A stretch of 56,101 nt of DNA from Spirochaetales bacterium (GCA_017614375.1 JAGABZ010000008.1:1-56101), one strand, 5' to 3'. Counted from the stretch's first letter, positions 37,118 through 47,377 are shown. Made by a program: numbers and translations. The notes: generated from the sequence alone by a model not told the origin.

Positions 37118-37810
37118 ATGGGACAGAAAGTTAATCCAATCGGACTCAGAGTCGGAGTAAACAAGGTCTGGCAATCCAAATGGTATGTCGACCCCAGAGA
37201 CTACGCCGATACGCTCCATGAGGACCTGAAGCTTCGCAAGGCCCTCCTTGCCGCCCCCGAAGTACAGGGCGCCGAGATTTCCAGTGTCGAAATCAGCCGC
37301 AAGCCGCAGCGGATCACCATCCTGATCAGCACCAGCAGGCCCGGCGTCATCATCGGCACCAAGGGCGCAACCGTCGAGAAACTGAGCAACGACCTTCAGA
37401 AACTCTCCTCAAAGACGGTCCAGATCAAGATCAGGAACATCGAGCACGCCGAGCGTGACGCCCAGCTGATTTCAGCCAACGTCGCCCGCCAGCTGGTCGC
37501 CCGCGGTTCCTACAAGAGGATCCTGAAGAACGCCGTCTCCAAGGCCACCCTCGCCGGTGTCCAGGGAATCAAAATCAGGGTTTCCGGCCGTCTGGGCGGA
37601 GCCGAGATCTCCAGGTCGGAATGGGTCAAAGAGGGCAGAGTTCCCCTGCACACCCTCAGGTCCGACATCGACTATGGTTTCTCCACCGCGAACACCAGCT
37701 TCGGCGCCATCGGCGTGAAGGTCTGGGTTTTCAACGGAGAGATCTATGACAAGTCCGGCAGGAACGCCGAAGCCGTCCAGGCATCCGGCGCAGTTGCCGA
37801 AGGAAGGTAA
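37118..37810 (+). CDS. rpsC: 30S ribosomal protein S3
   Basis: S3 guards the mRNA entry channel. The 230 residues start [17 protein letters not shown] and contain the KH domain with [19 protein letters not shown], then the C-terminal domain with [15 protein letters not shown]. The GxxG-like loop of the KH domain is intact. Its start touches the rplV stop and its AGGAG site lies within rplV. Confidence 0.97.
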   Translation: MGQKVNPIGLRVGVNKVWQSKWYVDPRDYADTLHEDLKLRKALLAAPEVQGAEISSVEISRKPQRITILISTSRPGVIIGTKGATVEKLSNDLQKLSSKTVQIKIRNIEHAERDAQLISANVARQLVARGSYKRILKNAVSKATLAGVQGIKIRVSGRLGGAEISRSEWVKEGRVPLHTLRSDIDYGFSTANTSFGAIGVKVWVFNGEIYDKSGRNAEAVQASGAVAEGR

Positions 37811-37812
37811 CC

Positions 37813-38229
37813 ATGCTCAGTCCGAAGAGAATCAAATACAGAAAGAAGCAGAGAGGAACCACCGACGGCGTCGCCCACCGCGGCAACACCGTGGCCTTCG
37901 GCGAATACGGTCTGCTGGCCCTCGAGCCGAAGTGGATCACCAACCGCCAGATTGAAGCGGCCAGAGTCGCGATGACCAGGCGCATCAAGCGCGGAGGTCA
38001 GGTCTGGATCAGGGTCTACCCCGACATGCCGTTTACAAAGAAGCCCGCTGAAACCAGACAGGGCAACGGCAAGGGAAACCCCGAGGGTTGGGTAGCCGTA
38101 GTCAAGACCGGTGCGGTTCTTTTCGAGATGGGCGGAGTCGAAGAGGCTGTTGCCCGCGAGGCTCTTGAGCTGGCTGCTGCCAAGCTGCCGATCAAGACGA
38201 AGTTCGTCACCAGAAGAGTTGCGGAGTGA
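37813..38229 (+). CDS. rplP: 50S ribosomal protein L16
   Basis: L16 helps position the A-site tRNA near the peptidyl transferase centre. The 138 residues begin [14 protein letters not shown] and include [15 protein letters not shown], the loop nearest the tRNA. It begins two bases after rpsC and overlaps the region just before rpmC, so the genes are read as a tight group. Confidence 0.97.
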   Translation: MLSPKRIKYRKKQRGTTDGVAHRGNTVAFGEYGLLALEPKWITNRQIEAARVAMTRRIKRGGQVWIRVYPDMPFTKKPAETRQGNGKGNPEGWVAVVKTGAVLFEMGGVEEAVAREALELAAAKLPIKTKFVTRRVAE

Positions 38230-38231
38230 TT

Positions 38232-38435
38232 ATGAAGGATTCATACGAAAAGATGTCATACAGTGAACTGCAGGAGACTCTCGAGAATCTCCGCAGGGAG
38301 TATCTGGATCTCAGGATGAAGAAGGTCGTAAGCCACCTCGACAACCCTCTGGCTCTCAGGAACACCAGACGGAAGATCGCAGCCCTGAACACAGTCATCC
38401 ACGAGTACGAACTCGGGATCAGAAAAGATAAGTAA
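38232..38435 (+). CDS. rpmC: 50S ribosomal protein L29
   Basis: L29 is a small helical protein at the tunnel exit. The 67 residues form two long helices with [15 protein letters not shown] and [14 protein letters not shown], the family signature. The ATG at 38232 is chosen over a GTG two codons earlier because GGAG stands at the right distance. It nearly abuts rplP. Confidence 0.94.
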   Translation: MKDSYEKMSYSELQETLENLRREYLDLRMKKVVSHLDNPLALRNTRRKIAALNTVIHEYELGIRKDK

Positions 38436-38453
38436 GGTAGAGAGGACGCAGAA

Positions 38454-38705
38454 ATGATGGGAAATAAGAAGAGTTTTACCGGTCTGGTCACCAGTGACAA
38501 GATGGACAAGACCATTGTCGTGGCCATCGAGTCCAGGAGACTGCATCCCCTTTACAAGAAGTATGTCACCACCACCAAAAAGGTGAAGGCACACGACGAG
38601 AACAATGACGCCCACGTCGGCGACACCGTAAGGGTCGTCGAGTGCCGCCATTACAGCAAGGATACCTGCTGGCGTCTCTCGGAGATCGTCGAGAGGGCGA
38701 AATAA
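38454..38705 (+). CDS. rpsQ: 30S ribosomal protein S17
   Basis: S17 is a primary binder of 16S rRNA with an OB fold. The 83 residues carry [19 protein letters not shown], then [19 protein letters not shown] and [10 protein letters not shown]. Either of two adjacent ATG codons could begin it; the first is given. The C-terminus [17 protein letters not shown] is of normal length. Confidence 0.96.
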   Translation: MMGNKKSFTGLVTSDKMDKTIVVAIESRRLHPLYKKYVTTTKKVKAHDENNDAHVGDTVRVVECRHYSKDTCWRLSEIVERAK

Positions 38706-38716
38706 GGAGTGCGTTT

Positions 38717-39082
38717 ATGGTACAGATGCAGACATATTTGAACGTTGCTGACAACAGCGGTGCCAGACAGGTCCAGTGCATCAAGGTTCTGGGCGGCAGT
38801 CACAGGTACGTTGCCGGCGTCGGCGACATCATTGTCGTTGCCGTCAAGGACGCACTTCCGAACGGAGCCATCAAGAAGGGCGATGTTCTGAAGGCCGTCA
38901 TTGTCAGAGTGAGCAAGGAATACCGCAGACCTGACGGTACCTATATCAGGTTCGATGACAACGCCTGCGTCGTCATCGATGCCAACAATAACCCGCGCGG
39001 AAAGCGTATCTTCGGGCCGGTGGCCCGCGAACTGAGAAACGGTTTCATGAAGATCGTCTCGCTCGCGCCGGAAGTGTTGTAG
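38717..39082 (+). CDS. rplN: 50S ribosomal protein L14
   Basis: L14 forms a bridge to the small subunit and binds the silencing factor RsfS in other bacteria. The 121 residues include [18 protein letters not shown] and [20 protein letters not shown]. The ATG chosen follows TAAGGAG. Readings that start earlier lie in rpsQ. It ends four bases before the first ATG of rplX. Confidence 0.97.
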   Translation: MVQMQTYLNVADNSGARQVQCIKVLGGSHRYVAGVGDIIVVAVKDALPNGAIKKGDVLKAVIVRVSKEYRRPDGTYIRFDDNACVVIDANNNPRGKRIFGPVARELRNGFMKIVSLAPEVL

Positions 39083-39091
39083 GAGATGTCT

Positions 39092-39403
39092 ATGAGACTG
39101 AAGAAGAATGACGTTGTTAAGGTGATCGCCGGCAAGGAAAAGGGAAAGACCGGAAAGATCGTCAACGTGGACCCGGAAAACGAGAGAGTCTACATCCTGG
39201 GCGTCAACATGGTCAGCAAGACCGTGCGCAAGCGCAATGCCCAGGACAAGGGCGGAATCTCCAAGGTCGAGGCTCCGATTCATGTGTCCAATGTCGCCCT
39301 GGTCGTGAACCAGAGGGACGGTGCGACCAGCCGGGTCGGATACAAGCTTGACAAGGACGGAAAGAAGGTCCGTTACGCGAAGAAGACGGGAGAGACTGTA
39401 TAA
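39092..39403 (+). CDS. rplX: 50S ribosomal protein L24
   Basis: L24 starts large-subunit assembly. The 103 residues begin [18 protein letters not shown], the KOW motif, and end in a lysine-rich stretch. The ATG at 39092 is six bases after TAGGAG; another ATG two codons earlier overlaps that site and is less likely. Its stop shares one base with the rplE start (TAATG). Confidence 0.95.
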   Translation: MRLKKNDVVKVIAGKEKGKTGKIVNVDPENERVYILGVNMVSKTVRKRNAQDKGGISKVEAPIHVSNVALVVNQRDGATSRVGYKLDKDGKKVRYAKKTGETV

Positions 39404-39960
39404 TGGCAGAAGAGAAGTTCATACCCAATCTCAAGAGGAAGTACCGCGAGGAAGTTGCCCCGGAACTCTACAAAGACTTCAACTTCAAGTCCAAGATGGA
39501 GGTTCCCGCCCTCGAAAAGATCGTCGTCAGCGTAGGCATCGGCGACGCCATCACCAACAAGAAACTGCTTGACGCTGCCGTCAAGGAACTGGAACAGATC
39601 ACCGGACAGCACGTCGTCAGAACGAAGGCCCGCAAGTCCATCGCGAACTTCAAGCTCCGCGAAGGCATGGAAATCGGCGCCATGGTCACCCTCCGCGGAG
39701 ACAATATGTGGTTCTTCCTGGAGAGGCTGATCTGCATCGCCCTTCCGCGCGTCAAGGACTTCAGGGGAGTCAAGCCGAACGCTTTCGACGGCCACGGTAA
39801 CTATTCTCTCGGAATCACCGAGCAGATTATCTTCCCGGAAATCGATTTCGACAAGATCGAGCGCATCAGCGGCCTGAACGTGGCTATCGTCACCACCGCA
39901 AAGACCGATGAGGAAGGATTTGCCCTCCTCAAGAAGCTCGGCATGCCCTTCAGCAAATAA
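39403..39960 (+). CDS. rplE: 50S ribosomal protein L5
   Basis: L5 binds 5S rRNA and contacts the P-site tRNA. The 185 residues include [33 protein letters not shown] and [19 protein letters not shown]. The gene overlaps rplX by a single base, so reinitiation is likely. Size and order are those of the family. Confidence 0.97.
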   Translation: MAEEKFIPNLKRKYREEVAPELYKDFNFKSKMEVPALEKIVVSVGIGDAITNKKLLDAAVKELEQITGQHVVRTKARKSIANFKLREGMEIGAMVTLRGDNMWFFLERLICIALPRVKDFRGVKPNAFDGHGNYSLGITEQIIFPEIDFDKIERISGLNVAIVTTAKTDEEGFALLKKLGMPFSK

Positions 39961-39974
39961 GGCAGGAGAAGGAA

Positions 39975-40160
39975 ATGGCTAAGAAATCAATGATTATAAA
40001 GGCGAACAGAACCCCGAAGTTCAGCACCCGGGCGTACAATCGCTGCAGGATTTGCGGTCGCCCCCGCGGATACATGAGAAAGTTCGAGATGTGCAGAATC
40101 TGTTTCCGCAAGCTCGCTAGCGAAGGCCAGATCCCTGGCGTGACGAAATCCAGTTGGTAG
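39975..40160 (+). CDS. rpsN: 30S ribosomal protein S14, zinc-binding type
   Basis: The short (61-residue) form of S14, which holds zinc through CRIC and CRIC motifs (near residues 24-27 and 40-43). The rest is [16 protein letters not shown] and the tail [11 protein letters not shown]. This type is found where zinc is normally ample; the long form without cysteines belongs to other bacteria. The ATG follows GGAGAAGG. Confidence 0.97.
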   Translation: MAKKSMIIKANRTPKFSTRAYNRCRICGRPRGYMRKFEMCRICFRKLASEGQIPGVTKSSW

Positions 40161-40169
40161 GAGTGTAAC

Positions 40170-40568
40170 ATGGCAGTAAGTGATCCGATTGCTGATATGC
40201 TGACGAAGATTCGCAACGCCAGTCTTGCAAAGCACGAGAAGGTGGACATCACCAGTTCGAAGCTCAAGCTCCAGATCATCAAGATTCTGAAGAACGAAGG
40301 CTTCATCAAGAATTTCAAGAAGGTCACCAAGGACGGAATCTCCTGTCTCAGGGTTTACCTCAAGTACGATGAAAAGCAGGCTCCGGTCATCCACGGACTC
40401 GACAGGGTTTCAACCCCCGGCCGCCGCGTCTATTCCGGATACAAGGAAATGCCCAGGATTTACAACGGACTGGGTGTCATCGTAGTCTCCACTTCGTCCG
40501 GTGTCCTCACCGGCAGGAAGGCCGCTGAAAAGCAGGTCGGCGGCGAGCTGATCTGCAGGGTCTGGTAA
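40170..40568 (+). CDS. rpsH: 30S ribosomal protein S8
   Basis: S8 binds helix 21 of 16S rRNA and in E. coli represses the spc operon. The 132 residues contain [19 protein letters not shown] and, near the end, [22 protein letters not shown]. The ATG follows TAGGAG nine bases after rpsN. No S8-binding mimic was picked out near rplE. Confidence 0.97.
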   Translation: MAVSDPIADMLTKIRNASLAKHEKVDITSSKLKLQIIKILKNEGFIKNFKKVTKDGISCLRVYLKYDEKQAPVIHGLDRVSTPGRRVYSGYKEMPRIYNGLGVIVVSTSSGVLTGRKAAEKQVGGELICRVW

Positions 40569-40577
40569 GGAGTTGAT

Positions 40578-41120
40578 ATGTCACGTATTGGTAAATTACC
40601 CATTCAGTTGCCTCAGGGAGTCCAGCTGACCCTGGCCGACGGAGTCATCACCGTCAAGGGACCCAAGGGAACGCTGACCCAGAAGGCCCGGCCCGAGGTC
40701 GTGATCGAGGTCAAGGACAACCATGTTCTGGTTTCCCGTGCCGACGATTCCAACGCCTCCAACGCCTACCACGGCCTGTACAGGCAGCTGGTCAACAACA
40801 TGGTCGAGGGAGTCTCCAAGGGCTTCTCAAAGCAGCTTGTCATCAACGGCGTCGGCTACCGTGCCGACCTGAAGGGAAACGTCCTCGTCCTGACCCTGGG
40901 ATACTCGACGATCATCGAGTACATGATTCCCAAGGGGATCGAAATCACCACCGACGGCCCGACCAAGATCAAGATCAGCGGCATCGACAAGCAGCAGGTC
41001 GGTCAGGTCAGCGCCGAAATCCGCGGTCTGAGAGGACCTGAGCCTTACAAGGGCAAGGGAATCAAGTATGACACCGAAGTCATCAGACGCAAGGTCGGAA
41101 AGACCGGTGGAAAGAAATAA
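40578..41120 (+). CDS. rplF: 50S ribosomal protein L6
   Basis: L6 lies beside the sarcin-ricin loop where factors bind. The 180 residues start SRIGKLPIQLPQGV and include the two repeated domains and RGPEPYKGKGIKYDTEVIRR near the C-terminus. The ATG follows AAGGAG. Spacing to its neighbours is short. Confidence 0.97.
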   Translation: MSRIGKLPIQLPQGVQLTLADGVITVKGPKGTLTQKARPEVVIEVKDNHVLVSRADDSNASNAYHGLYRQLVNNMVEGVSKGFSKQLVINGVGYRADLKGNVLVLTLGYSTIIEYMIPKGIEITTDGPTKIKISGIDKQQVGQVSAEIRGLRGPEPYKGKGIKYDTEVIRRKVGKTGGKK

Positions 41121-41139
41121 TTAGTGGAAGGATGCAAGT

Positions 41140-41499
41140 ATGAGTAGAATCACAGATAAAAACAGAAAGCACGCCAAAAGAAAGCTCCACATCAGGAAAT
41201 CAATTTCCGGAACGGCCGCAAAGCCGAGGATGACGGTTTTCAGAAGCAACCTCCACATGTATGTCCAGGTCATTGATGACAATGCCGGACACACGCTGGT
41301 TGCAGCCAGCACTGTGGAAAAGGACCTCAAGGGCCTTCGCAACAATGTTGAGAACGCCCAGAAGCTCGGTGAAATCGTGGGAGCCAGGTGCCTGGAAAAG
41401 AACATCACATCCGTGGTGTTCGACAGGAACGGATATCTCTATCACGGAATCGTCAAGGCAATCGCCGACGGCGCCCGCAAGGCCGGGGTCAAGTTCTAG
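41140..41499 (+). CDS. rplR: 50S ribosomal protein L18
   Basis: L18 attaches 5S rRNA to the large subunit together with L5. The 119 residues carry [32 protein letters not shown] and [19 protein letters not shown]. The ATG is about ten bases after GGAAGG. The C-terminal KAGVKF end is typical. Confidence 0.97.
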   Translation: MSRITDKNRKHAKRKLHIRKSISGTAAKPRMTVFRSNLHMYVQVIDDNAGHTLVAASTVEKDLKGLRNNVENAQKLGEIVGARCLEKNITSVVFDRNGYLYHGIVKAIADGARKAGVKF

Positions 41500-41508
41500 G
41501 GGGACATT

Positions 41509-42132
41509 GTGGATACTGAAGATATCAAGAAAAACGAAAGTGTCGCAGAGCCGCAGGCCGCGCCTGAGGCCGTTGCCGAGGAAAGAAGGTCCTTCAGGGG
41601 CAGAGAAGGGCGGGGTGACCGCCGCTTCGGCCGTGAGAGACGCGAGCCGCGTGAGAAGGAGTTCTTTGAAAAGACCCTGAAGATCAACCGCTGCAGCAAG
41701 ACCGTCAAGGGCGGACGCCGCCAGTCGTTCTCCGCAATCGTCATCGCCGGCGACCAGAAGGGTAAGGTCGGATACGGTTTCGGAAAGGCCAACGATGTCT
41801 CCGAGGCTGTGAAGAAGGCCACCGAGAAGTCCAAGGAAAAGATGGTCACCGTCAACATCAAGAACGGCACCATCCCCCACGAGATCATCGGCCAGTACAA
41901 GAGCGCCACAGTGGTTCTCAAGCCTGCCGCTCCCGGTACCGGTGTAATCGCCGGAAACTCCGTCAGAGCAGTCTGCGAAGCCTGCGGAATCACCGACGTG
42001 CTCAGCAAGTCTCTCGGTTCCAAGAACGCCATCAACAACGTAAAGGCCACCTTCGACGGCCTTGAAAAGCTGATGTCCGCCGCGGAAATCGCCAAGGTCA
42101 GAGGAAAGTCCGTCAAGGAAATCTGGGGTTGA
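41509..42132 (+). CDS. rpsE: 30S ribosomal protein S5
   Basis: S5 contributes to decoding accuracy and mRNA unwinding. Residues from about 50 onward match the family (VKGGRRQSFSAIVIAGD, GYGFGKANDVSEAVKKA, GNSVRAVCEACGI). In front is a charged segment of about 45 residues rich in glutamate and arginine with RGREGRGDRRFGRERRE-type repeats, more than in compact S5 proteins. The GTG start follows AGGGGG. The extension has a continuous reading frame and a proper start. Confidence 0.95.
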   Translation: MDTEDIKKNESVAEPQAAPEAVAEERRSFRGREGRGDRRFGRERREPREKEFFEKTLKINRCSKTVKGGRRQSFSAIVIAGDQKGKVGYGFGKANDVSEAVKKATEKSKEKMVTVNIKNGTIPHEIIGQYKSATVVLKPAAPGTGVIAGNSVRAVCEACGITDVLSKSLGSKNAINNVKATFDGLEKLMSAAEIAKVRGKSVKEIWG

Positions 42133-42134
42133 GT

Positions 42135-42317
42135 ATGGCAAAACAGGTCAAGATTACATTGGTTAAGAGCCTCGCCCATTCCCTTCCCGCACAGAGAGGG
42201 ACGGCCAAGGCGCTCGGACTGGGAAAAATCAGCAGCTCCGTCATCAAGGAGCAGAACCCGTCGACCGAAGGGATGATCAAGGTCATCGCGCACCTTGTCA
42301 AGGTTGAGGAGATTTAG
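42135..42317 (+). CDS. rpmD: 50S ribosomal protein L30
   Basis: A 60-residue protein with ITLVKSLAHSLPAQRGTAKA and the C-terminal EGMIKVIAHLVKVEE. The ATG two codons after an in-frame TTG is the likely start. The ribosome binding site GGGG lies within the rpsE end, so translation follows that of S5. Confidence 0.94.
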   Translation: MAKQVKITLVKSLAHSLPAQRGTAKALGLGKISSSVIKEQNPSTEGMIKVIAHLVKVEEI

Positions 42318-42319
42318 TA

Positions 42320-42751
42320 ATGGCACAGATCATAAAGCCGGAAGGCGCCACTTCCAAAAAGACCATAGTCGGCCGCGGCGCGTCCTCCAAGGGCCGCACC
42401 TGCGGACGCGGCAGCAACGGTCAGAATTCCCGCTCAGGCGGCGGAGTCAGACCGGGCTTCGAAGGCGGACAGATGCCTCTGTACAGAAAGGTCGCCCGCA
42501 GGGGCTTCTCCAACTACCCGTTCAAGAAGGAGTACATCGCTCTCTCCCTGGACACCATCAGTGAGAAGTTCGAAGACGGCGAGACTATCAGCATCGACGC
42601 CCTGAAGGAGCGCAATATCGTCAAGGGAATCGATGTTCTCGTCAAGATTCTGGCCAACGGTGAGATCACCAAGAAGGTCGTCATCGAGGGACTGAAGGTC
42701 TCAGCAGCAGCCGCAGAGAAAATCAAGGCCGCCGGCGGTGAAATCAGATAA
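42320..42751 (+). CDS. rplO: 50S ribosomal protein L15
   Basis: L15 is a late assembly protein near the 23S core. The 143 residues have the glycine-rich N-terminal RGASSKGRTCGRGSNGQNSR and GGQMPLYRKVARRGFSNYPF, which follow the family pattern. It starts two bases after rpmD and ends 11 bases before secY. Confidence 0.97.
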   Translation: MAQIIKPEGATSKKTIVGRGASSKGRTCGRGSNGQNSRSGGGVRPGFEGGQMPLYRKVARRGFSNYPFKKEYIALSLDTISEKFEDGETISIDALKERNIVKGIDVLVKILANGEITKKVVIEGLKVSAAAAEKIKAAGGEIR

Positions 42752-42762
42752 GGGGACGTGAA

Positions 42763-44106
42763 ATGTCGAATGCTTTAACGGACATGTTCAGAATCAAGGA
42801 ACTGCGCAGGAAGATCATCATTACGTTGCTTCTTCTTGCCGCCAGCAGAATCGGAACGGTTATTCCCATTCCGGGAATCAACCCGACCGTACTCAGAGCC
42901 TACTTCCTGAGCCAGTCCTCGTCCACAACAATCGGCATCACCGAGTACCTGAACTTCTTCTCGGGCGGAGCTTTCTCGAACTTCTCCCTGTTCATGCTCG
43001 GCGTCATGCCCTACATCTCGATGCAGATTATCCTGCAGTTGCTGATGCTGATCATCCCGTCTCTGAAAAAGCTCAGCCAGGATCCCTCCGGAAGGAAGAA
43101 GATCCAGCGCTACAACAGATACGGCACGATCATCATCTGTCTCATCGAGTCCTATGTCGTCACCATCTACGCCAGGTCCATCCCGAACGTACTGACCATC
43201 AGCCTGACTGAATTCACCTTCATCGCCCTGCTGTCGGTCACCACCGGAACGATGCTTCTGATCTGGCTCGGTGAAAAGATCACCCAGTTCGGTGTCGGAA
43301 ACGGCATCTCCCTGCTGATCTTCGCCGGTATCGTGGCAAGGATTCCGACCGGACTGAATACCCTGATCCGGGGTGTCGCCGCCGGAACCTACAATCCGGT
43401 TCTCATCGTCGTCCTTTTCCTGATGTTCATCGTGGTCATCACCCTGGTCGTCTTTGAAGAGGAAGGACAGAGAAAGATTCCCGTCGATTACGCCAAGAGA
43501 GTTGTCGGACGCAAGATGTACGGAGCGCAGAGCACCTACATCCCGTTCAAGATCAACCCCTCCGGAGTCATCCCGGTCATCTTCGCGTCCGCGATTCTTT
43601 CATTCCCCCTGCAGATTGCCAGCTCGCTCGGTGCCCGGGTGCCCTGGCTGCAGAAAGTTGCCGACGCGCTCAATCCCCAGGGTGCCCTCTATCTGAGCAT
43701 CTACACCCTGCTGATCATTTCGTTCGCCTTCTTCTACACCCAGGTTTCCCTGAACCCGCAGGAGATGGCTAAGAACATCAGAGAAAACGGCGGAACGGTC
43801 CGCGGCGTCAGACCGGGCAAAGACTCCCTGGGAAGGGACTTCCTCGAAGTCTACCTGTCCAAGGTCCTGAACAGAATCGTTCTTCCCGGAGCTCTGTTTT
43901 TGGCGTTCATCGCTCTGATCCCGACCCTGGTCCAGATCATCTTCGGTTTCCCGCAGTCGGTAGCCATGCTGTTCGGCGGAACTTCGATGATGATTCTCGT
44001 CGGAGTCGATCTCGAGATGATGAGACAGATCGAAGCGGAGATGAAGACCCACCACTTTGACGGAATCTTCGATCCGAAGCGCAAGAAAAAGGCCAAGAAC
44101 CTATAA
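42763..44106 (+). CDS. secY: Preprotein translocase subunit SecY
   Basis: The protein-conducting channel of the inner membrane. The 447 residues have ten transmembrane helices, the plug segment after helix 1 and [13 protein letters not shown] near the N-terminus. They also have [14 protein letters not shown] and the cytoplasmic loop [25 protein letters not shown], which binds SecA or the ribosome. It is encoded with ribosomal proteins, as is usual. The genes adk, map and infA that often follow it are missing, and rpmJ comes next. Confidence 0.97.
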   Translation: MSNALTDMFRIKELRRKIIITLLLLAASRIGTVIPIPGINPTVLRAYFLSQSSSTTIGITEYLNFFSGGAFSNFSLFMLGVMPYISMQIILQLLMLIIPSLKKLSQDPSGRKKIQRYNRYGTIIICLIESYVVTIYARSIPNVLTISLTEFTFIALLSVTTGTMLLIWLGEKITQFGVGNGISLLIFAGIVARIPTGLNTLIRGVAAGTYNPVLIVVLFLMFIVVITLVVFEEEGQRKIPVDYAKRVVGRKMYGAQSTYIPFKINPSGVIPVIFASAILSFPLQIASSLGARVPWLQKVADALNPQGALYLSIYTLLIISFAFFYTQVSLNPQEMAKNIRENGGTVRGVRPGKDSLGRDFLEVYLSKVLNRIVLPGALFLAFIALIPTLVQIIFGFPQSVAMLFGGTSMMILVGVDLEMMRQIEAEMKTHHFDGIFDPKRKKKAKNL

Positions 44107-44117
44107 GGAGCCACACA

Positions 44118-44231
44118 ATGAAAGTAAGAGCAAGTGTCAAACCGATTTGTGACAAGTGCAAGGTCATCAGGAGAAAGGGTGTCGTCAGAATCGTCTGCGA
44201 GAACCCGAAGCATAAGCAGAGACAGAGATAG
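44118..44231 (+). CDS. rpmJ: 50S ribosomal protein L36
   Basis: The smallest ribosomal protein, 37 residues, beginning [20 protein letters not shown] and ending KHKQRQR. It holds a zinc ion through Cys11, Cys14, Cys27 and a histidine (CENPKH). The ATG follows AAGGAG. Its position between secY and rpsM is the usual one. Confidence 0.97.
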   Translation: MKVRASVKPICDKCKVIRRKGVVRIVCENPKHKQRQR

Positions 44232-44261
44232 CATCTCTAGGTAATAATCAGGAGGCCGTTA

Positions 44262-44627
44262 ATGGCGAGAATTGCAGGTGTAGATTTACCGAATAAGGCA
44301 GTGAAAATTGCTTTGACCTATATCTACGGCATCGGCAGGACTTCCGCCCTGGATATCTGCAGCAAGACCGGTGTTGATCCCGACGCAAGGATGAACACCC
44401 TCAGCGCTGACCAGGTCGCGGAACTCAGAAAGTTCATCGAGAGCGATTACAAGGTCGAAGGACGTCTTCGCACCGAAACCGCCCTGAACATCAAGAGATT
44501 GATGGATATCGGATGCTATCGCGGACTTAGGCACAGAAAGGGCCTTCCTGTGCGCGGACAGAGGACCAGAACCAACGCCCGCACCAGAAAGGGCAAGAAG
44601 AAGACCGTCGCCGGGAAGAAGAAGTAA
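44262..44627 (+). CDS. rpsM: 30S ribosomal protein S13
   Basis: S13 forms the bridge from the small-subunit head to the large subunit and touches P-site tRNA. The 121 residues include [38 protein letters not shown] and the lysine-rich end. The ATG follows GGAGG. It begins the alpha-operon part of the cluster. Confidence 0.97.
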   Translation: MARIAGVDLPNKAVKIALTYIYGIGRTSALDICSKTGVDPDARMNTLSADQVAELRKFIESDYKVEGRLRTETALNIKRLMDIGCYRGLRHRKGLPVRGQRTRTNARTRKGKKKTVAGKKK

Positions 44628-44637
44628 GGAGTAGAAC

Positions 44638-45021
44638 ATGGCTAACGCAAAACGCAAAGTCAAGGCCAAGAAGACAGTATACGAGGGCAACGTCTACATC
44701 CAGGCGACCTTCAACAATACGATCATCACCGTCACCGACCTTACCGGGAACGCAGTGTCCTGGGCCAGCGCCGGCGGACTGGGATTCCGCGGTGCGAAGA
44801 AGTCGACCCCTTACGCCGCCCAGACCACATGCGAGACCGCTGCCAAAAAGGCGATGGATTTCGGTCTTCGTGAGGTCAACGTGTACGTCAAGGGACCCGG
44901 CCAGGGACGCGAGTCCGCCATCAGGTCCCTCGGGACACTGGGACTGGTCGTCAAGTCGATCCGCGACGTGACCCCGATTCCGCACAACGGATGCCGGCCG
45001 AGAAAGACCAGAAGAATCTGA
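44638..45021 (+). CDS. rpsK: 30S ribosomal protein S11
   Basis: S11 lies on the platform beside the Shine-Dalgarno cleft. The 127 residues carry [32 protein letters not shown] and, at the end, [16 protein letters not shown]. The ATG follows AAGGAG, ten bases after rpsM. Confidence 0.98.
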   Translation: MANAKRKVKAKKTVYEGNVYIQATFNNTIITVTDLTGNAVSWASAGGLGFRGAKKSTPYAAQTTCETAAKKAMDFGLREVNVYVKGPGQGRESAIRSLGTLGLVVKSIRDVTPIPHNGCRPRKTRRI

Positions 45022-45039
45022 TGAAGGAGCGAAAGGACA

Positions 45040-45681
45040 ATGGCAAGATATACCGGACCTAAATGCAGACTGTGCAGAGCGGAAAGGGCCAAGCTGTTCC
45101 TCAAGGGACAGAGATGCACCTCCGCCCACTGCCCGATGAACAATCCCAGCGAGTGCGGAACCCCCGGAAAGGATCCCAGAGCCCGCTCAAGAAAAGCCAC
45201 CGACTACGGGACGATGCTCCGCGAGAAGCAGAAGCTCAAGAGGCTTTACGGAATGCTTGAGAAGCAGTTCTACCTGACTTTCCAGGATGCTTCCAGGATG
45301 GCCGGAAAGACCGGTGAGAACCTGATCAGGCTGCTCGAACGCAGACTGGACAATGTTGTCTTCAGACTCCATTTCGCCTCCAGCAGGGCCCAGGCCTCGC
45401 AGCTGGTGAACCACGGACACATCTTCGTCAACGGAAAGAGAGTCGACATCCCCTCCTACAGGGTGAAGGTCGGCGACGAGATTTCCCTCAGCCCGAAGGC
45501 CCAGAAGATGACCCTGATCAAGGACAACATCAGCGAGTTCTCAAAGAACGGAACGGTGCCCTGGCTCAGCCTCGACATCGATGCCGAAAAGGGCAAGTTC
45601 AATGCTGTTCCGCTGAGAAGTGAGGTAAAGGAACTCGAGAACATTAACGAGCAACTGGTTGTTGAGCTTTATTCCAGATAA
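45040..45681 (+). CDS. rpsD: 30S ribosomal protein S4, cysteine-containing type
   Basis: S4 starts 16S folding and helps unwind mRNA at the entry site. The 213 residues begin ARYTGPKCRLCRAE and continue with RCTSAHCPMNN, a four-cysteine zinc site found in part of the S4 family. An S4 RNA-binding domain follows (LERRLDNVVFRLHFASSRAQ). The ATG follows AAGGAG. The classical gene order rpsM-rpsK-rpsD-rpoA-rplQ is kept. Confidence 0.97.
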   Translation: MARYTGPKCRLCRAERAKLFLKGQRCTSAHCPMNNPSECGTPGKDPRARSRKATDYGTMLREKQKLKRLYGMLEKQFYLTFQDASRMAGKTGENLIRLLERRLDNVVFRLHFASSRAQASQLVNHGHIFVNGKRVDIPSYRVKVGDEISLSPKAQKMTLIKDNISEFSKNGTVPWLSLDIDAEKGKFNAVPLRSEVKELENINEQLVVELYSR

Positions 45682-45690
45682 GGAGTAATA

Positions 45691-46740
45691 ATGGCTAGAA
45701 AAAACCTTATGAAGGGCTTCCGGAAACCCCATTCCGTCACCCTGGAACATGATGAAGTCGACCAGAATTACGGCAAATTCATAGCTGCTCCGTTCGAGCG
45801 CGGTTTCGGTACCACAATCGGAAACACACTCAGGAGAGTTCTGATTTCCTCGATTCAGGGCTGCGCCGTCACCTGCGTCCGGATCAACTACAACGATGAA
45901 TCCGGCACACACATGATCTCCAGCGAGTATCAGGCAATCCCGGGAGTCAAGGAAGACATCGCCGAGATCCTGGCCCGCCTGAAGAAGCTCAGAATCCAGA
46001 TGCCGGAAGACGTCGAGTCCGACACCATCATGGTCGAGTGCAAGGGACCTGGAACGGTCACCGGAGCCGATTTCGCAAAGGACAAGGTCGAGATTCTCAA
46101 CCCCGAGCTGGAGCTGATCACCATGATGGAGGACGCTTCGTTCACCATCGAGGCACAGATTGACCTGGCCCGCGGTTATGTTCCCGCCGAGATCAACGAG
46201 AAGTACAAGGAAGAGGTCGGAGTCATTCCCATCGACGCTGTATTCTCGCCGGTTCTGAAGGCGAAGTACACAACCGAGCCTTTCCGCGTAGGACAGAGAA
46301 ACGACTACGACAAGCTGATTCTCGAGGTCTGGACCGACGGAACCATTTCCCCGGAAAACGCCCTCGCCGAGGCTGCCAAGATTGCCAAGGACCACTTCGC
46401 GATCTTCATCAACTTCGATGAGAGCCTGGTCAACGCCAGTGACGAAATCGACGTCAGCGAGGAAAATGTCCGCAAGCTTCTGAACACCTCCGTCGAGGAG
46501 CTGGAGTTGACCGTCCGTTCAAGCAACTGCCTGAAGAACGCCAACATCCGCACCATCGGGGACCTGACCAAGAAGACCGAGGAAGAGATCGCCAAGACCA
46601 GGAACTTCGGGAAGAAGAGCCTCTCGGAGATCAAGGAAAAGCTCAAGGAGTGGGGCCTGAGCTTGGGTATGACAGATTACAGCGTCCTGAAGACCGCCAT
46701 CAAAGTCCCGGGACACAAGGAAGAGAACAATGAAGCATAG
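45691..46740 (+). CDS. rpoA: DNA-directed RNA polymerase subunit alpha
   Basis: The 349-residue alpha subunit nucleates polymerase assembly and contacts activators and UP elements. The N-terminal domain includes [21 protein letters not shown] linker leads to the C-terminal domain with [20 protein letters not shown] and the [14 protein letters not shown] helix-hairpin-helix. The arginine of the UP-element surface (VRSSNCL) is present. It overlaps rplQ by 11 bases. Confidence 0.98.
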   Translation: MARKNLMKGFRKPHSVTLEHDEVDQNYGKFIAAPFERGFGTTIGNTLRRVLISSIQGCAVTCVRINYNDESGTHMISSEYQAIPGVKEDIAEILARLKKLRIQMPEDVESDTIMVECKGPGTVTGADFAKDKVEILNPELELITMMEDASFTIEAQIDLARGYVPAEINEKYKEEVGVIPIDAVFSPVLKAKYTTEPFRVGQRNDYDKLILEVWTDGTISPENALAEAAKIAKDHFAIFINFDESLVNASDEIDVSEENVRKLLNTSVEELELTVRSSNCLKNANIRTIGDLTKKTEEEIAKTRNFGKKSLSEIKEKLKEWGLSLGMTDYSVLKTAIKVPGHKEENNEA

Positions 46741-47155
46741 GATTGGATTCAACGCCCTCAGCAGGACATCGGCCGAGCGGAAGGCTCTGCTCCGGAATCT
46801 GGCGACTTCGTTCTTCCGCCATGAAAGGATCGAGACGACCCTGGCAAAGGCCAAGGAAGTTCAGAGAATGGTGGAAAAGATGATCACCAGGGCAAAGACG
46901 GACAGCGTCCACAACCGCCGCATCATCGCCAGAGACATCTACGATGAGGCTGTGACGGCCAAACTGTTCAAGGAAATCGGGCCTCTGTATGCTGACGTGG
47001 CCGGCGGCTACACCAGAATCATCAAGACCCAGAACCGCCTCGGAGACGCCGCGGAAATGGCCATCCTGGACCTGACCAAGAAGACCGCTTCCTACGAGGA
47101 AAAACTCAAGGCGCAGGAAAAACTGGCCAAGAAAAAGGCCAGGGAAGGCGAGTAA
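46730..47155 (+). CDS. rplQ: 50S ribosomal protein L17
   Basis: L17 lies near the tunnel exit. The 141 residues begin [20 protein letters not shown] and continue [23 protein letters not shown], the family signature, with a lysine-rich C-terminal tail beyond the 120-residue core. The start lies within the last codons of rpoA. A terminator follows, closing the long ribosomal transcript. Confidence 0.97.
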   Translation: MKHRIGFNALSRTSAERKALLRNLATSFFRHERIETTLAKAKEVQRMVEKMITRAKTDSVHNRRIIARDIYDEAVTAKLFKEIGPLYADVAGGYTRIIKTQNRLGDAAEMAILDLTKKTASYEEKLKAQEKLAKKKAREGE

Positions 47156-47178
47156 GACTCCCTCCTGACAAAGGGCAA

Positions 47179-47220
47179 GGGACTGCCGACGGCAAAAGCC
47201 GGGGCGGTCCCTGTTTTTTT
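47179..47220 (+). terminator. Terminator after rplQ
   Basis: GGGACTGCCGACGGC (47179-47193) pairs with GCCGGGGCGGTCCC (47198-47211) with a small internal mismatch and an AAAA loop. Seven Ts follow at 47214-47220. It ends the tuf-S10-spc-alpha transcript. Confidence 0.9.
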
Positions 47221-47289
47221 GCCCCGGGCGCAAAGGCCCAGGCCTTGCCCGAAAGCAGAGTGTACGGCCACCTGTGACCTCGCTCCGAC

Positions 47290-47377
47290 AAAAACGCGCG
47301 CAAGTAGTCCGTTTTCGGCCTCGACTTGCAAAAAACTGACGGCGCGAGGACAAAAAAGACCTCGCCGCACAAAAAAA
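47290..47377. other. Phased A-tracts (predicted curved DNA)
   Basis: A or T runs are centred at about 47292, 47313, 47332, 47354 and 47374, on average 20.5 bases apart, close to two helical turns. Sequence around them repeats loosely (GACCTCGC at 47277 and 47358; GCGAGG at 47344 and 47385). Such phasing bends DNA. It stands about 40 bases upstream of the rny promoter and may strengthen it. No gene was seen here. Confidence 0.5.
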
